64,000 nucleotides of DNA, taken from Maritalea sp049801075 (GTDB lineage: Bacteria; Pseudomonadota; Alphaproteobacteria; Rhizobiales; Devosiaceae). The stretch's first letter is position 1. Each line of letters starts with the position of its first letter. The notes beneath the pieces are model-generated. The model saw nothing but the letters and a program-made list of their open reading frames with translations, did no database searches and was not told the DNA's origin. The position numbers and the translations under genes were made by a program. The stretch lies in contig NZ_JBNAGG010000001.1 of NCBI RefSeq assembly GCF_049801075.1, positions 496,001-560,000 on the forward strand. Reading direction: 5' to 3'. This document shows, one piece after another, positions 34,543 to 43,686 of the stretch.

Positions 34543-35406
34543 ATGGCCCAAATGGCGAAAGATTTTTATCACAATGAAAAAGTGAAGGTCTTGCCGCTGG
34601 CGCAAAAACCAGCGACGCAAAAGCCAATCAGCTTGCGGGCGCAAAATATCAGCGCGGGCTATGGTGAAACACCAATTCTGAGGCATATTGATTTGGATGT
34701 CCCAGAGGGTGAAATCACCATTCTGGTGGGGCCAAATGGGTGTGGCAAATCTACCTTACTGAAAACCATGGCCCGCATTCTGACGCCTAGCGAAGGGAGC
34801 GTCAGCCTTAACGGGCAAAATGTGCACCAATTGCCCACGCGCCAAGTTGCGCAGCAAATGGCATTACTCGCCCAGGGGCCGATTGCGCCGGAAGGCTTAA
34901 AGGTGCGTGAATTGGTGGCGCAAGGGCGTTTCCCCCACCAAACATTGCTGAAACAATGGACGAAGGATGATAGCGCCGCAGTTGATTGGGCAATGGAAGT
35001 GACCAACATTTCGCAGTTTGCTGAACGCCCCATCGATGCCCTGTCTGGCGGACAGCGTCAACGTTGCTGGATCGCCATGGCCCTCGCTCAAGAAACGGAT
35101 TTGGTGCTTTTAGACGAACCCACGACCTTTTTGGATTTGAAGGTACAGGTCGATGTGATGAACTTGCTGACCAAGACTGCCAAAGAGGCTGGTAAAACCA
35201 TGGTCATCGTATTGCATGAACTGAACATTGCAGCTGCTTACGCTGATAACTTGGTGATGATGCGCAGTGGTGAAATCATTGCGCAAGGCGATGTGAATGA
35301 CATTTTCACACGCGAAAATTTACGCGCTGTTTTCGGCCTAGATGCACGCGTTATCTTTGACGCAGAAGCGGGCCGTCCGGTGTGCATGCCCAATCTGAAT
35401 GGCTGA
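34543..35406 (+). CDS. Ferric-siderophore ABC transporter ATP-binding protein (FecE/FepC type)
   Basis: 287 residues. Walker A GPNGCGKS, signature LSGGQRQR, Walker B LVLLDEPTTFLD, H-loop VLHELN. FecE-like proteins energise class-III iron-complex transporters. The ATG at 34543 has GGAG eight bases upstream; the open frame extends 44 codons further upstream, overlapping the second binding-protein gene, but that part has no family resemblance. The stop overlaps the permease start. Confidence 0.93.
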   Translation: MAQMAKDFYHNEKVKVLPLAQKPATQKPISLRAQNISAGYGETPILRHIDLDVPEGEITILVGPNGCGKSTLLKTMARILTPSEGSVSLNGQNVHQLPTRQVAQQMALLAQGPIAPEGLKVRELVAQGRFPHQTLLKQWTKDDSAAVDWAMEVTNISQFAERPIDALSGGQRQRCWIAMALAQETDLVLLDEPTTFLDLKVQVDVMNLLTKTAKEAGKTMVIVLHELNIAAAYADNLVMMRSGEIIAQGDVNDIFTRENLRAVFGLDARVIFDAEAGRPVCMPNLNG

Positions 35407-36418
35407 TGGACGCCGCGAAATAATGACAATTCAAAAATTTGGCGAAGTTGGGCGCCTCGGCTTGATGGCTGCGGTCATCGCCCTGTTCTTTGCCTTACAC
35501 ATTTCAATCGGTGCCAAGGCTATCCCGCTATCTGATGTGTTCACCGCGCTGATCGCACGAGATGAAACTGTGTTTGATCACATCGTTGTATGGCATTTGC
35601 GTATGCCACGTGCGCTGATCGCCATGGTGGTGGGTGCCGCCTTGGCTGTCTCCGGGGCTTTGATGCAGGGCCTTACGCGCAATCCACTCGCCGACCCTGG
35701 CCTATTGGGACTTTTGGCGGGCGCGTCATTCGCCGTTGTTGTCGGCTTCGGCATTTGGGGAAGCGCCATTGTGCCTATCATGCCTTTGGTTGCTGCTGGG
35801 GGCGCCTTGGCGGCCTCTGCGCTGGTGTTTTGGATTGCGTCTTCCGCGCCCGGCGGCGCACGTCCCCTCACCTTGATTTTGGCAGGTGCCGCCATCACTG
35901 CGTTTCTTGGCGCCATCATTGCTGCGGTGCAGTTGCTTGACCAAGATAATTTTGACCAATTACGGGTTTGGTTGACAGGTACCATCAATGGCAACCGTAT
36001 GTCTTACATGATGTGGTGTCTGCCCTGGCTGTTGGTTGGCTTTCTTGTTTCTTTCGCTGTTGCACGGCAGATCACATCTCTGGTGATGGGCGATGAGGTG
36101 GCAATCGGTTTGGGCGTGAACGTGGCTCAGGTGAAAGTCTTGAGCTTAATTGCAGTTGTTGCTCTCACCGCATCAGCGGTCACTCTTTCCGGCCCTTTAG
36201 GCTTTATCGGTCTGGTCATCCCCCATGCTGTGCGCCTGTTTGTTGGCACCGACTATCGTTTCGTTGTGCCCTATTCCGCTCTGGTAGGCGCCGTCTATTT
36301 ATTGTTCGTGGATATTGTCGCCCGCATTGCCTTGGCGCCGATTGAAATATCGACCGGGCTGGTCACCTCCCTTTTAGGCGCACCCTTCTTCGTGTGGTTG
36401 GTGAGGGCAAAATTATGA
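35399..36418 (+). CDS. Ferric-siderophore ABC transporter permease (FecC/FepD type)
   Basis: 339 residues with about ten transmembrane helices of the BtuC/FecCD family. Conserved RMPRALIAMVVGAALAVSG, GLTRNPLADPGLLG and SGPLGFIGLVIPHAVR segments are present. The ATG at 35399 overlaps the ATPase stop; another at 35423 would give 331 residues. It pairs with the following permease. Confidence 0.92.
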   Translation: MADGRREIMTIQKFGEVGRLGLMAAVIALFFALHISIGAKAIPLSDVFTALIARDETVFDHIVVWHLRMPRALIAMVVGAALAVSGALMQGLTRNPLADPGLLGLLAGASFAVVVGFGIWGSAIVPIMPLVAAGGALAASALVFWIASSAPGGARPLTLILAGAAITAFLGAIIAAVQLLDQDNFDQLRVWLTGTINGNRMSYMMWCLPWLLVGFLVSFAVARQITSLVMGDEVAIGLGVNVAQVKVLSLIAVVALTASAVTLSGPLGFIGLVIPHAVRLFVGTDYRFVVPYSALVGAVYLLFVDIVARIALAPIEISTGLVTSLLGAPFFVWLVRAKL

Positions 36419-37467
36419 AGCCTGACCTGATTGTTCGCACACCGAACCAAAAACTCGCATTGCGCCTGCCCGTCCGCGCTTTATGGGTGCTGTTCGGCAT
36501 GATGATCGCGTTGTTGTTCATCATCGGCCTATCGCTGATGCTCGGCAGCTACCCGTTATCTGCAAGTCAGGTTTTGGATATTCTGTGGCAACGCCCCGCC
36601 GACGAAACAGGCACAACTATTGTGTGGGAGTTTCGGTTCCCTCGGGTGCTGGTGTCGATCATGGTCGGCGTCTTGTTGGGCCTTTCTGGCGCAACCTTGC
36701 AAAATATAACCCGCAACCCCTTGGCTGATCCATCTTTGGTCGGCGTCAGCCAAGGTGCTGGATTTGCCGTTGTTGCTCTCACCGTGTTGATGCCGGAGCT
36801 TGGCTATTATTATCGCCCGCTTTACGCCTTTGGCGGCGCGTTGGTTGTCGCATTTGTCATCCAGTGGATTTCTGCCGGTCGCACGGGCAGCTCCACCATG
36901 CGGTTTATTCTCACTGGTGTCGGCGTTGCGGCGTTCATTTCCGCTGGCACATCCGCCCTTTTGACCTATGGCGACATCAACCGCGCTACAGCCGCGTTGG
37001 GCTGGCTCGCCGGTTCTGTGCATGCTTCAAACTGGCAAGATGTTTGGCTTACCAGCGCCTGTCTGTTCGCCTTGCTGCCCATCTTGATGTGGGCAAGCCG
37101 CCCAATGGCAGCCATGCGCATGGGGCCGGAAACCGCCACTGGATTGGGCGTGAATGTTTCGATTGCGCGGTGGGGCTTGATCATGCTGTCCGTGGCATTG
37201 GCGGCTTTCGCCGTAGCAGCCGTGGGACCTCTCGGCTTTGTCGGGCTGGTTGCACCGCATGTTACACGCCGGCTCACCCATTCTGGTGTTGGTGTGCATC
37301 TTCTCATCACGGCAGCCGTTGGCGGCCTTTTGGTCGCGGTTGCCGATTTGTTTGGCCGCACCGCATTCGCTCCGGTGCAAATCCCTGCGGGCTTGGTCAC
37401 GGCGATTATTGGCGTACCACTTTTCGTTTGGCTCATCATGCGACAGCAGGCCCGCACCGAACTTTGA
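36415..37467 (+). CDS. Ferric-siderophore ABC transporter permease (FecD/FepG type)
   Basis: 350 residues from the ATG at 36415, which overlaps the preceding stop (ATGA) and has GAGGG seven bases upstream; the longer start is unlikely. BtuC/FecCD fold with FRFPRVLVSIMVG, ITRNPLADPSLVGV and VGPLGFVGLVAPHVTR. Forms the membrane channel with the upstream permease. Confidence 0.92.
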   Translation: MKPDLIVRTPNQKLALRLPVRALWVLFGMMIALLFIIGLSLMLGSYPLSASQVLDILWQRPADETGTTIVWEFRFPRVLVSIMVGVLLGLSGATLQNITRNPLADPSLVGVSQGAGFAVVALTVLMPELGYYYRPLYAFGGALVVAFVIQWISAGRTGSSTMRFILTGVGVAAFISAGTSALLTYGDINRATAALGWLAGSVHASNWQDVWLTSACLFALLPILMWASRPMAAMRMGPETATGLGVNVSIARWGLIMLSVALAAFAVAAVGPLGFVGLVAPHVTRRLTHSGVGVHLLITAAVGGLLVAVADLFGRTAFAPVQIPAGLVTAIIGVPLFVWLIMRQQARTEL

Positions 37468-37505
37468 ATTTTCAATTAGGTCGCACAACAATAAGGAAAA
37501 AAATC

Positions 37506-38462
37506 ATGCGAACATTACTCTTACCGCTCACCATTTTGCTGAGCTTGATGGTGCATACAGCTTCTGCCGCTGAGACGAGAATTTTTACTGATGATGCGGG
37601 CCGTCAGGTTGAAGTGCCTGCGCGGGCTGAGCGCGTTATCTCACAAAATGACAATCGCCTCACCCTGCCTCTATTGGAGCTTAGGGTGCCTGTGGTGGGC
37701 AGCGCTGGCCGGTTGACTGGGGATGGCACGCCATTCTTGCGCACCGTCCCCGATTTGTTGGGCATCAGCTTAGCCAATTCAGATATTGAGTTTTTGGGCA
37801 CTTACAATGATTTAGATTACGAAAAGATCGCTGGGCTTAAGCCTGATCTGATCTTCACCCAACGCGATGAATTTGTGGAGCCATTGTCCCGCATTGCGCC
37901 AACGCTTTACATTGATCCAAACAAATATCCTGTCAAAGACGGCATGAAAAAACTGGCCGACGCGGCTGGCCGATTGGACACCTATGAGCGGTTGTTGGAC
38001 AATTACGAAAATAAACTCACCACGGTTCAAAATCACTTTCCAGAAGAACAAGATATCACAGTTAGCGTCAGCTTCTCCTTCCCAGCAGGCGAAACACTTT
38101 ACGCCTACACCGATTTAGGCGCCCTCACCGTGGCGCTTGATGATTTGGGGCTAAATCTTCCACAGCCAATCCTTGACGAAGGCAAACGCAGCTTTAGCGT
38201 TAGCCCTGAGCAAATCCAGCTTATCGATGGTGATTTCATCATTAATTTCTACGGCAACGAAGCCAGCGCGGGCCCAGAAGAAGTGCGGGCTGGGTTGGAG
38301 AAGTTTCTACCAAACTGGTGCGCTCAGTTACATGCCTGTGAAATCGATCAGATGATCTTCTTCCCTTACGCCGCGTTTGGCTATTCATTCTCCGCCCTGG
38401 AGCTAAATTTGGATTTGTTAACCACGCATATTGCTGGTCGCCAATTCACACCAATGCCTTAA
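37506..38462 (+). CDS. Ferric-siderophore ABC substrate-binding protein (third, divergent)
   Basis: 318 residues with signal peptide MRTLLLPLTILLSLMVHTASA. Class-III binding protein of the FecB-like branch (IFTDDAGRQVEVPARAERVI; LKPDLIFTQRDEF). It is clearly different from copies 1 and 2. The real start is the ATG at 37506, 38 bases after the permease; the open frame runs upstream another 214 codons but only as an overlap of the permease gene. It gives this operon a third binding protein for one ATPase and two permeases. Confidence 0.9.
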   Translation: MRTLLLPLTILLSLMVHTASAAETRIFTDDAGRQVEVPARAERVISQNDNRLTLPLLELRVPVVGSAGRLTGDGTPFLRTVPDLLGISLANSDIEFLGTYNDLDYEKIAGLKPDLIFTQRDEFVEPLSRIAPTLYIDPNKYPVKDGMKKLADAAGRLDTYERLLDNYENKLTTVQNHFPEEQDITVSVSFSFPAGETLYAYTDLGALTVALDDLGLNLPQPILDEGKRSFSVSPEQIQLIDGDFIINFYGNEASAGPEEVRAGLEKFLPNWCAQLHACEIDQMIFFPYAAFGYSFSALELNLDLLTTHIAGRQFTPMP

Positions 38463-38468
38463 AAAACT

Positions 38469-38492
38469 GGCGGTCCTTCGGGGCCGCCTTTT
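38469..38492 (+). terminator. Rho-independent terminator of the siderophore operon
   Basis: GGCGGTCC, TTCG tetraloop, GGGCCGCC followed by TTTT. A stable UUCG-capped hairpin beginning 6 bases after the last binding-protein stop, in the gap between convergent operons. Confidence 0.9.
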
Positions 38493-38503
38493 CCGTTGGC
38501 ATA

Positions 38504-39643
38504 TCAATCGCCAATTCTGGTCCAAACTGCATCTTGTGCAGATGATTGGATCGCAGCATCAATAAACTGCATTCCGCGCAGGCCATCTTCAAGCGTCGGC
38601 AATAAGCAATTTTCGCCGCGCCCGTTTCGGATTAAATCTGCCGCGTCTCGGTAAATGGTGGCAAAGCCTTCAAGATAGCCTTCTGGGTGCCCTGGCGGCA
38701 CGCGCGTTTGGCCTTGCGTTTGCACAGATGTGCCATGCCCACCTCTGGTCAGAAGTTGCTTTGGCGCGTTGAGCGGTGCAAACCAGAGTTGATTTGGATT
38801 TTCCTGCGCCCATGTCAGCCCTGCCTTGTCGCCATAAATTTGAATGCGCAGATTATTTTCATTGCCCGGCGCCACCTGTGTGGCGAGCAAATAGCCTTTT
38901 GTGCCGCTGGCATAGCGCAACATCATATGCGCATCATCATCCACCAAACGCCCTTCAACGAAGCTTGTTAGATCCGCCGAAAGGGTTTCAGGCGCTTGTA
39001 GCGTAATGAAGTTCGCCAATTGCATGGCATGGGTGCCGATGTCGGCAATTGCACCGCCTTTGCCCGCTTGTTTTGGATCTGCCCGCCAACTAGCCTGCTT
39101 GTTTTCCGGGTCGGTGATCGCCTCGCTTAGCCAATCTTGTGCATATTCCACATTGACCCGACGCAGTTTGCCCAGCGCGCCACTTTGCACCAAATGTCGC
39201 GCTTCCCGCACCATGGGATAGCCGGAGTAATTATGGGTCAGCACAAATTCGGCTTTGCTGGTTTTGCCGATTTCGGCCAATTGCTTGGCCTCATCCAAAT
39301 TTGCAGTGAGCGGCTTATCGCAGATTACGTGAATGCCCTGTTCCAGAAAAGCTTTTGCGACCGGAAAATGCATATGGTTGGGCGTAACAATTGACACTGC
39401 ATCGATGCCGTCGGCTCGCGCGGCTTCTGCTTTGGCCATTTCATTGAAGTCGGTATAGGCGCGATCTGGCGCGATGCCGAGCTGGGCAGCGGATTGTTGA
39501 GCGACCTCAGGCTTGGAAGACAATGCCCCTGCCACCAGTTCAAATTCATCATCAATGCGGGCTGCAATGCGATGCACTGCACCAATAAAGGCGCCTTGGC
39601 CGCCGCCCACCATGCCAAGTTTCAATCTTTTGTGAATCGCCAT
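38504..39643 (-). CDS. Gfo/Idh/MocA-family oxidoreductase
   Basis: 379 residues. The NAD(P)-binding Rossmann motif is LGMVGGGQGAFIG near the N terminus, and the catalytic lysine region is ICDKPLTANLDEA, the family's EKP/DKP motif. The second half is the alpha/beta substrate domain. It is the last gene of an eight-gene sugar operon and 4 bases after the preceding isomerase. Members oxidise sugars, inositols or sugar acids; substrate not assigned. Confidence 0.9.
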   Translation of the reverse strand: MAIHKRLKLGMVGGGQGAFIGAVHRIAARIDDEFELVAGALSSKPEVAQQSAAQLGIAPDRAYTDFNEMAKAEAARADGIDAVSIVTPNHMHFPVAKAFLEQGIHVICDKPLTANLDEAKQLAEIGKTSKAEFVLTHNYSGYPMVREARHLVQSGALGKLRRVNVEYAQDWLSEAITDPENKQASWRADPKQAGKGGAIADIGTHAMQLANFITLQAPETLSADLTSFVEGRLVDDDAHMMLRYASGTKGYLLATQVAPGNENNLRIQIYGDKAGLTWAQENPNQLWFAPLNAPKQLLTRGGHGTSVQTQGQTRVPPGHPEGYLEGFATIYRDAADLIRNGRGENCLLPTLEDGLRGMQFIDAAIQSSAQDAVWTRIGD

Positions 39644-39647
39644 ACTC

Positions 39648-40706
39648 CTAGTCTATGCCCATCATTTTTTTGAGCGCGGAACGGTCAGTTTCGCCGCCCG
39701 CAAAGTCATCAAATGCTTGTTCGGTCAAGCGGATCATATGGTCGGCAATGAAAGGTGCGCCCTCGCGTGCGCCATCTTCAGGATGCTTCAAACAGCATTC
39801 CCATTCCAACACAGCCCAGCCTTCATAACCATGGGTGGCCAAACGCGAAAATATGCCGCTGAAATCCACATGGCCGTCGCCAAGCGAGCGGAAACGCCCT
39901 GCCCGGTTCAGCCATGGCTGGTAGCCGGAATAAACGCCTTGGCGGCCAGATGGGGTAAATTCGGCATCCTTCACATGAAAGGCAGTTATGCGCTCGTGAT
40001 AGATGTCGATGAAGTCCAGATAGTCGAGCTGTTGCAGCAAAAAGTGTGACGGGTCGTAATTGATCGTGCAGCGCTTGTGGCCCTTCACCTTGTCCAAGAA
40101 CATTTCAAAGGTAATGCCGTCGAACACATCTTCGCCGGGGTGTAACTCAAAGCCAATGTCGACACCTTGCTCCTCATATTCATCAAATATGGGGTGCCAG
40201 CGATTCGCCAATTCGGAGAATGCCTCATCGATCAATCCATCTGGGCGCTGCGGCCAAGGATAGATGTACGGGAATGCCAGCGAACCGGTAAAGGACACGG
40301 TGACATCTAGTCCCAAATTGCGAGAAGCCTTCGCGGCTTTCTTCACGCCATCAACGGCCCATTGTTGCCGCGCCTTGGGGTTGTTCTGCACCTCTTGTGG
40401 CACAAGACCATCAAATTGCACATCATAGGCAGGATGCACCGCAACCAGCTGCCCCAGCATATGGGTTGAAAGCTCGGTAATCTCGACGCCATTTTCCGCG
40501 CAAATACCGTTAATTTCATCGCAATAGGTTTGAGACGTCGCCGCTTTATCCAAATCAAAAACACGCTTGTCCCAAACGGGAATCTGCACGCCTTTATAGC
40601 CATAATTGGCCGCCCATTTGGTCATGCCTTCAAGGCTGTTGAAAGGCGCTTCGTCGCCTAGAAATTGAGCCAGAAAGATGCCCGGCCCCTTCATATTCTT
40701 TGTCAT
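39648..40706 (-). CDS. Sugar phosphate isomerase/epimerase-like TIM-barrel protein
   Basis: 352 residues of the AP-endonuclease-2-like (xylose-isomerase-like) TIM barrel. Metal and substrate residues appear in GFELHPGEDVFDG, CTINYDPSHFLLQQ, TAFHVKDAEF and WAVLEWECC. The ATG at 40706 (MTKNMKGPG) has AAGGGA upstream. It lies between the two dehydrogenase genes, a combination common in inositol or keto-glycoside pathways. The exact reaction is unknown. Confidence 0.88.
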   Translation of the reverse strand: MTKNMKGPGIFLAQFLGDEAPFNSLEGMTKWAANYGYKGVQIPVWDKRVFDLDKAATSQTYCDEINGICAENGVEITELSTHMLGQLVAVHPAYDVQFDGLVPQEVQNNPKARQQWAVDGVKKAAKASRNLGLDVTVSFTGSLAFPYIYPWPQRPDGLIDEAFSELANRWHPIFDEYEEQGVDIGFELHPGEDVFDGITFEMFLDKVKGHKRCTINYDPSHFLLQQLDYLDFIDIYHERITAFHVKDAEFTPSGRQGVYSGYQPWLNRAGRFRSLGDGHVDFSGIFSRLATHGYEGWAVLEWECCLKHPEDGAREGAPFIADHMIRLTEQAFDDFAGGETDRSALKKMMGID

Positions 40707-40717
40707 TATTATTCCCT

Positions 40718-41842
40718 TCAATCAGCCAAAAGCGATTTGGCATGTTCGGGGTTAAACGCAGCCGGTCGGGCGCAGCTTGTTGTCATGGCGACAAACTCGC
40801 CTGTTTCGCCGGATTTCAAGATTCCCAGCATCACATCGACAACATGCAATGCCAAGTCGATTGAGCAGCGGAATTGTCGGTTGTGGATGATCGCGTCTGC
40901 CATATCTGCAAGTCCGACGGTGCGGTAGTTTGCGCCATCCTCTTCGTTTGGCTTCGCAAATGCATGGTCCCACATGGGCACCTTGTTGATTTGACCGTCA
41001 GATTTGGCCAGTTCCACATCGCCGCCAAAGAAGTTCGGGTCCGGCACAAACAGGCTGCCTTCTGCCCCGTAAATTTCCATTTCTGCGTGGCGGTGGGCCC
41101 ACACGTCCCACGAGTTGGACATGGTGACGGTGGCACCATTCTCAAATTCGAGCAGCGCATGGATATTGGTTGGGGTGTCTACCGGAATTTTCTCGCCATT
41201 GCGCGGCCCGTTGCCGATGGTGCGGGTATCCGACCCCTTGGTGGCCAACGCCGCAACGCGCTTCACCGGTCCAATCATATTCACCAAATTGGTGATGTAA
41301 TATGGTGCGAGGTCCAAAACGGGGCCGCCACCCGGCTGGAAAAAGAAATCCGGATTGGGATGCCAATCCTCCATGCCGTGGCTCATCACATGGCAAGACC
41401 CGGCAATCACCTTGCCAATTTCACCTTCATCGATCAGATGCCGCGCCAATTGGTGGGCACCGCCCATAAACGTATCTGGCGCACTGCCAACATAGAGGTT
41501 GCGCACTTTAGCGATTGCCGCGAGTTCTTTGCCCTCGTCCACGCTCAGTACAAATGGTTTCTCGGAATAGGCGTGTTTGCCTGCCTCCAAAATGCTTTTG
41601 CTCACCTCAAAGTGCGCCGCAGGCACGGTTAAATTGACAATAATATCAATATCGTCCGCTACGAGAAGCTCATCAATTGATAGGTCACGCAAACCAAATT
41701 CTGCCGCACGCGCGGCGCTTGCCTCACGGTTCAAATCGGCACACGCCCGCACTTCAATGGAGTTGAACATGGGCGCGAGGCGCATATAGGCTGCAGAGAT
41801 ATTGCCGCATCCGATGATGCCGACACCAAGTTTATTGGCCAT
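40718..41842 (-). CDS. Gfo/Idh/MocA-family oxidoreductase
   Basis: 374 residues, with the Rossmann motif GVGIIGCGNISAAY, the EKPFVLSVDEG segment containing the catalytic lysine and the DLAPYYITNLVNMIGPV domain of this family. It differs from the dehydrogenase at 38504. Two Gfo/Idh enzymes in one operon with two TIM-barrel isomerases suggest an oxidise-rearrange-reduce route. It follows the 248-residue isomerase by 8 bases. Confidence 0.9.
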   Translation of the reverse strand: MANKLGVGIIGCGNISAAYMRLAPMFNSIEVRACADLNREASAARAAEFGLRDLSIDELLVADDIDIIVNLTVPAAHFEVSKSILEAGKHAYSEKPFVLSVDEGKELAAIAKVRNLYVGSAPDTFMGGAHQLARHLIDEGEIGKVIAGSCHVMSHGMEDWHPNPDFFFQPGGGPVLDLAPYYITNLVNMIGPVKRVAALATKGSDTRTIGNGPRNGEKIPVDTPTNIHALLEFENGATVTMSNSWDVWAHRHAEMEIYGAEGSLFVPDPNFFGGDVELAKSDGQINKVPMWDHAFAKPNEEDGANYRTVGLADMADAIIHNRQFRCSIDLALHVVDVMLGILKSGETGEFVAMTTSCARPAAFNPEHAKSLLAD

Positions 41843-41850
41843 ATTGCCCC

Positions 41851-42597
41851 CTAAAATTTCTGAATATTGTTGAATGAGTTTTGTGCAAAGGCAAATGCAT
41901 CTGCCGGATTATCGTGCTCAACGCAAAAAATTTTGACGTTGGTTTTGCTGCGCACCGCATCCAAAATCTCCTGCCAGTTCAACACGCCCTCGCCAACATC
42001 ACACCAGCCATCTTGGTCCAGATTTTCACCTTCAGGCGCCCGATCTTTCACATGGATGGCGGTCATACGGTCTTTATATTTTTCAATCCAGTCCAGCGGG
42101 TTGTGCCCGCCCACATGCACCCAAGCAATATCTGCCTCCCACTCTAAAGTGGGCGCGCTTTGCAAGATGATGTCCATCGGCAATTGCCCATCATCCAGCG
42201 CCTTGAACTCAAAATCGTGATTGTGCCAGCCAAAGGCGATGTGGTTGGAGGCCAGCTTATCGCCGATTGAGGCCAGCCGTTGGGCAAATGTTTCCCAACC
42301 GGCCACACTATTCGGGCGATCCGCTTCGTCCAGATACGGACAAAAGACAGATTTGATGCCAAGTTGTTTGATGATGGCGAGACTATTGTCGAAATCATCT
42401 TCCAGTTGGTCTAGGCCAAAATGCGCGGAATCCATGCGTAAGCTCGTGGTTTTTAACAGCTCAGCCAATTGATCCGGCTGGTCAAACATCCCGCCAAAAC
42501 CCTCAACCTGAGCATAGCCATAATCCGCCAAAGCCGCAAAAACCTTACTCCAAGGTTGGAAGTTACGGGCGCTATATAATTGAAAACTCAAATCCAT
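41851..42597 (-). CDS. Sugar phosphate isomerase/epimerase-like TIM-barrel protein
   Basis: 248 residues from the ATG at 42597 (MDLSFQLYSARNF); a longer frame reads into the ATPase gene and is rejected. Single TIM barrel of the xylose-isomerase-like family with FGWHNHDFEF, WEADIAWVHVGG, MTAIHVKDRA and CVEHDNP. These carry the metal-ligand Glu/Asp/His of the family. It follows the transporter ATPase by 10 bases. Confidence 0.88.
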   Translation of the reverse strand: MDLSFQLYSARNFQPWSKVFAALADYGYAQVEGFGGMFDQPDQLAELLKTTSLRMDSAHFGLDQLEDDFDNSLAIIKQLGIKSVFCPYLDEADRPNSVAGWETFAQRLASIGDKLASNHIAFGWHNHDFEFKALDDGQLPMDIILQSAPTLEWEADIAWVHVGGHNPLDWIEKYKDRMTAIHVKDRAPEGENLDQDGWCDVGEGVLNWQEILDAVRSKTNVKIFCVEHDNPADAFAFAQNSFNNIQKF

Positions 42598-42607
42598 TTT
42601 ATTCGTC

Positions 42608-43684
42608 CTACACGCGTTCTTCGGTTGTTTTATCAAAAATTGAGGCAAAGCGTGGGTCCATGCCCACAATAAGCCGATCACCTGCGGCCACTTTTTGCTG
42701 CCCGTCTGTGCGAATGCGGAAATCATGTCCTTCAATCTTGGTCCAGATCAACGTATCAGATCCCATCGGCTCCACAATGTCTGCCAAAGCTTCCACATGC
42801 ACAGGCATGCTCAGCGCTGCTTCGCCCAGCACCACATGTTCTGGTCGATATCCCAGCCAATGTTTGCCTTTGGCCGTACCATCGGCGAAATCATAGTTTT
42901 TGAGGTCTATGGTCAGCTTACCGACATTGAATTTGCCATCCGCATCAATTTGCCCCTCAAAGAAATTCATGGCGGGCGAACCGATAAAATCGGCGACATA
43001 TTTGTTGGCTGGGCGATTATAGATCTCGTCGGGGCTGGCCAATTGCTGCACTAAACCTCCGCGCATAATGGCAATGCGATCGGCCAACGTCATTGCCTCC
43101 ACCTGATCATGGGTCACATAGATCATGGTGTTGCCGAGCTTTTGGTGAAGTCGTTTGATTTCCACTCGCAACTCTGCCCGTAGCTTGGCGTCCAAGTTTG
43201 AGAGCGGCTCATCAAATAGAAACACATCCACGTCACGGACCAAGGCACGGCCAATGGCGACCCGCTGACGTTGCCCGCCGGATAGCGCGCCGGGCTTGCG
43301 ATCTAGCAAGGGCTCGATCTGTAAAATTTCAGCGGCGCGTGCCACACGCGCTTCAATCTCCTGCTTCGGCATACGGGCATTTTTCAATCCGAAGCTGAGA
43401 TTACCCTTCACCGTCATTTGCGGATAAAGTGCATAGGATTGAAACACCATGCCGATGCCACGCTCGCTTGGTTCGGCCCATGTGACGTTTTTGCCATTGA
43501 TGAATATCTGTCCGTCACTCACATCCAGCAAACCAGCGATGCAATTAAGCAACGTGGATTTGCCGCAGCCTGAAGCGCCAAGCAGCACCAGAAACTCCCC
43601 TTCTTCGATGGAGAGGTTCAACTGTTTCAGCACATTCACGCTGCCGAAATTAAGATCAAGATTTTGAATAGAAACACTGGTCAT
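42608..43684 (-). CDS. Carbohydrate ABC transporter ATP-binding protein (UgpC type)
   Basis: 358 residues from the ATG at 43684. Walker A GASGCGKS, signature LSGGQRQR, Walker B VFLFDEPLSNLD, and a MalK-like C-terminal domain starting near GSPAMNFFEGQ. It energises the MalF/MalG-type permeases just upstream. The ATG is 2 bases after the MalG-type stop, with AAGG upstream. Confidence 0.94.
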   Translation of the reverse strand: MTSVSIQNLDLNFGSVNVLKQLNLSIEEGEFLVLLGASGCGKSTLLNCIAGLLDVSDGQIFINGKNVTWAEPSERGIGMVFQSYALYPQMTVKGNLSFGLKNARMPKQEIEARVARAAEILQIEPLLDRKPGALSGGQRQRVAIGRALVRDVDVFLFDEPLSNLDAKLRAELRVEIKRLHQKLGNTMIYVTHDQVEAMTLADRIAIMRGGLVQQLASPDEIYNRPANKYVADFIGSPAMNFFEGQIDADGKFNVGKLTIDLKNYDFADGTAKGKHWLGYRPEHVVLGEAALSMPVHVEALADIVEPMGSDTLIWTKIEGHDFRIRTDGQQKVAAGDRLIVGMDPRFASIFDKTTEERV

Positions 43685-43686
43685 GA

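Noticed and set aside
36864..37505. Open frame extending the third siderophore-binding protein 214 codons upstream
   Set aside because: It lies inside the second permease gene in another frame. The real protein starts at 37506 with a clear signal peptide.
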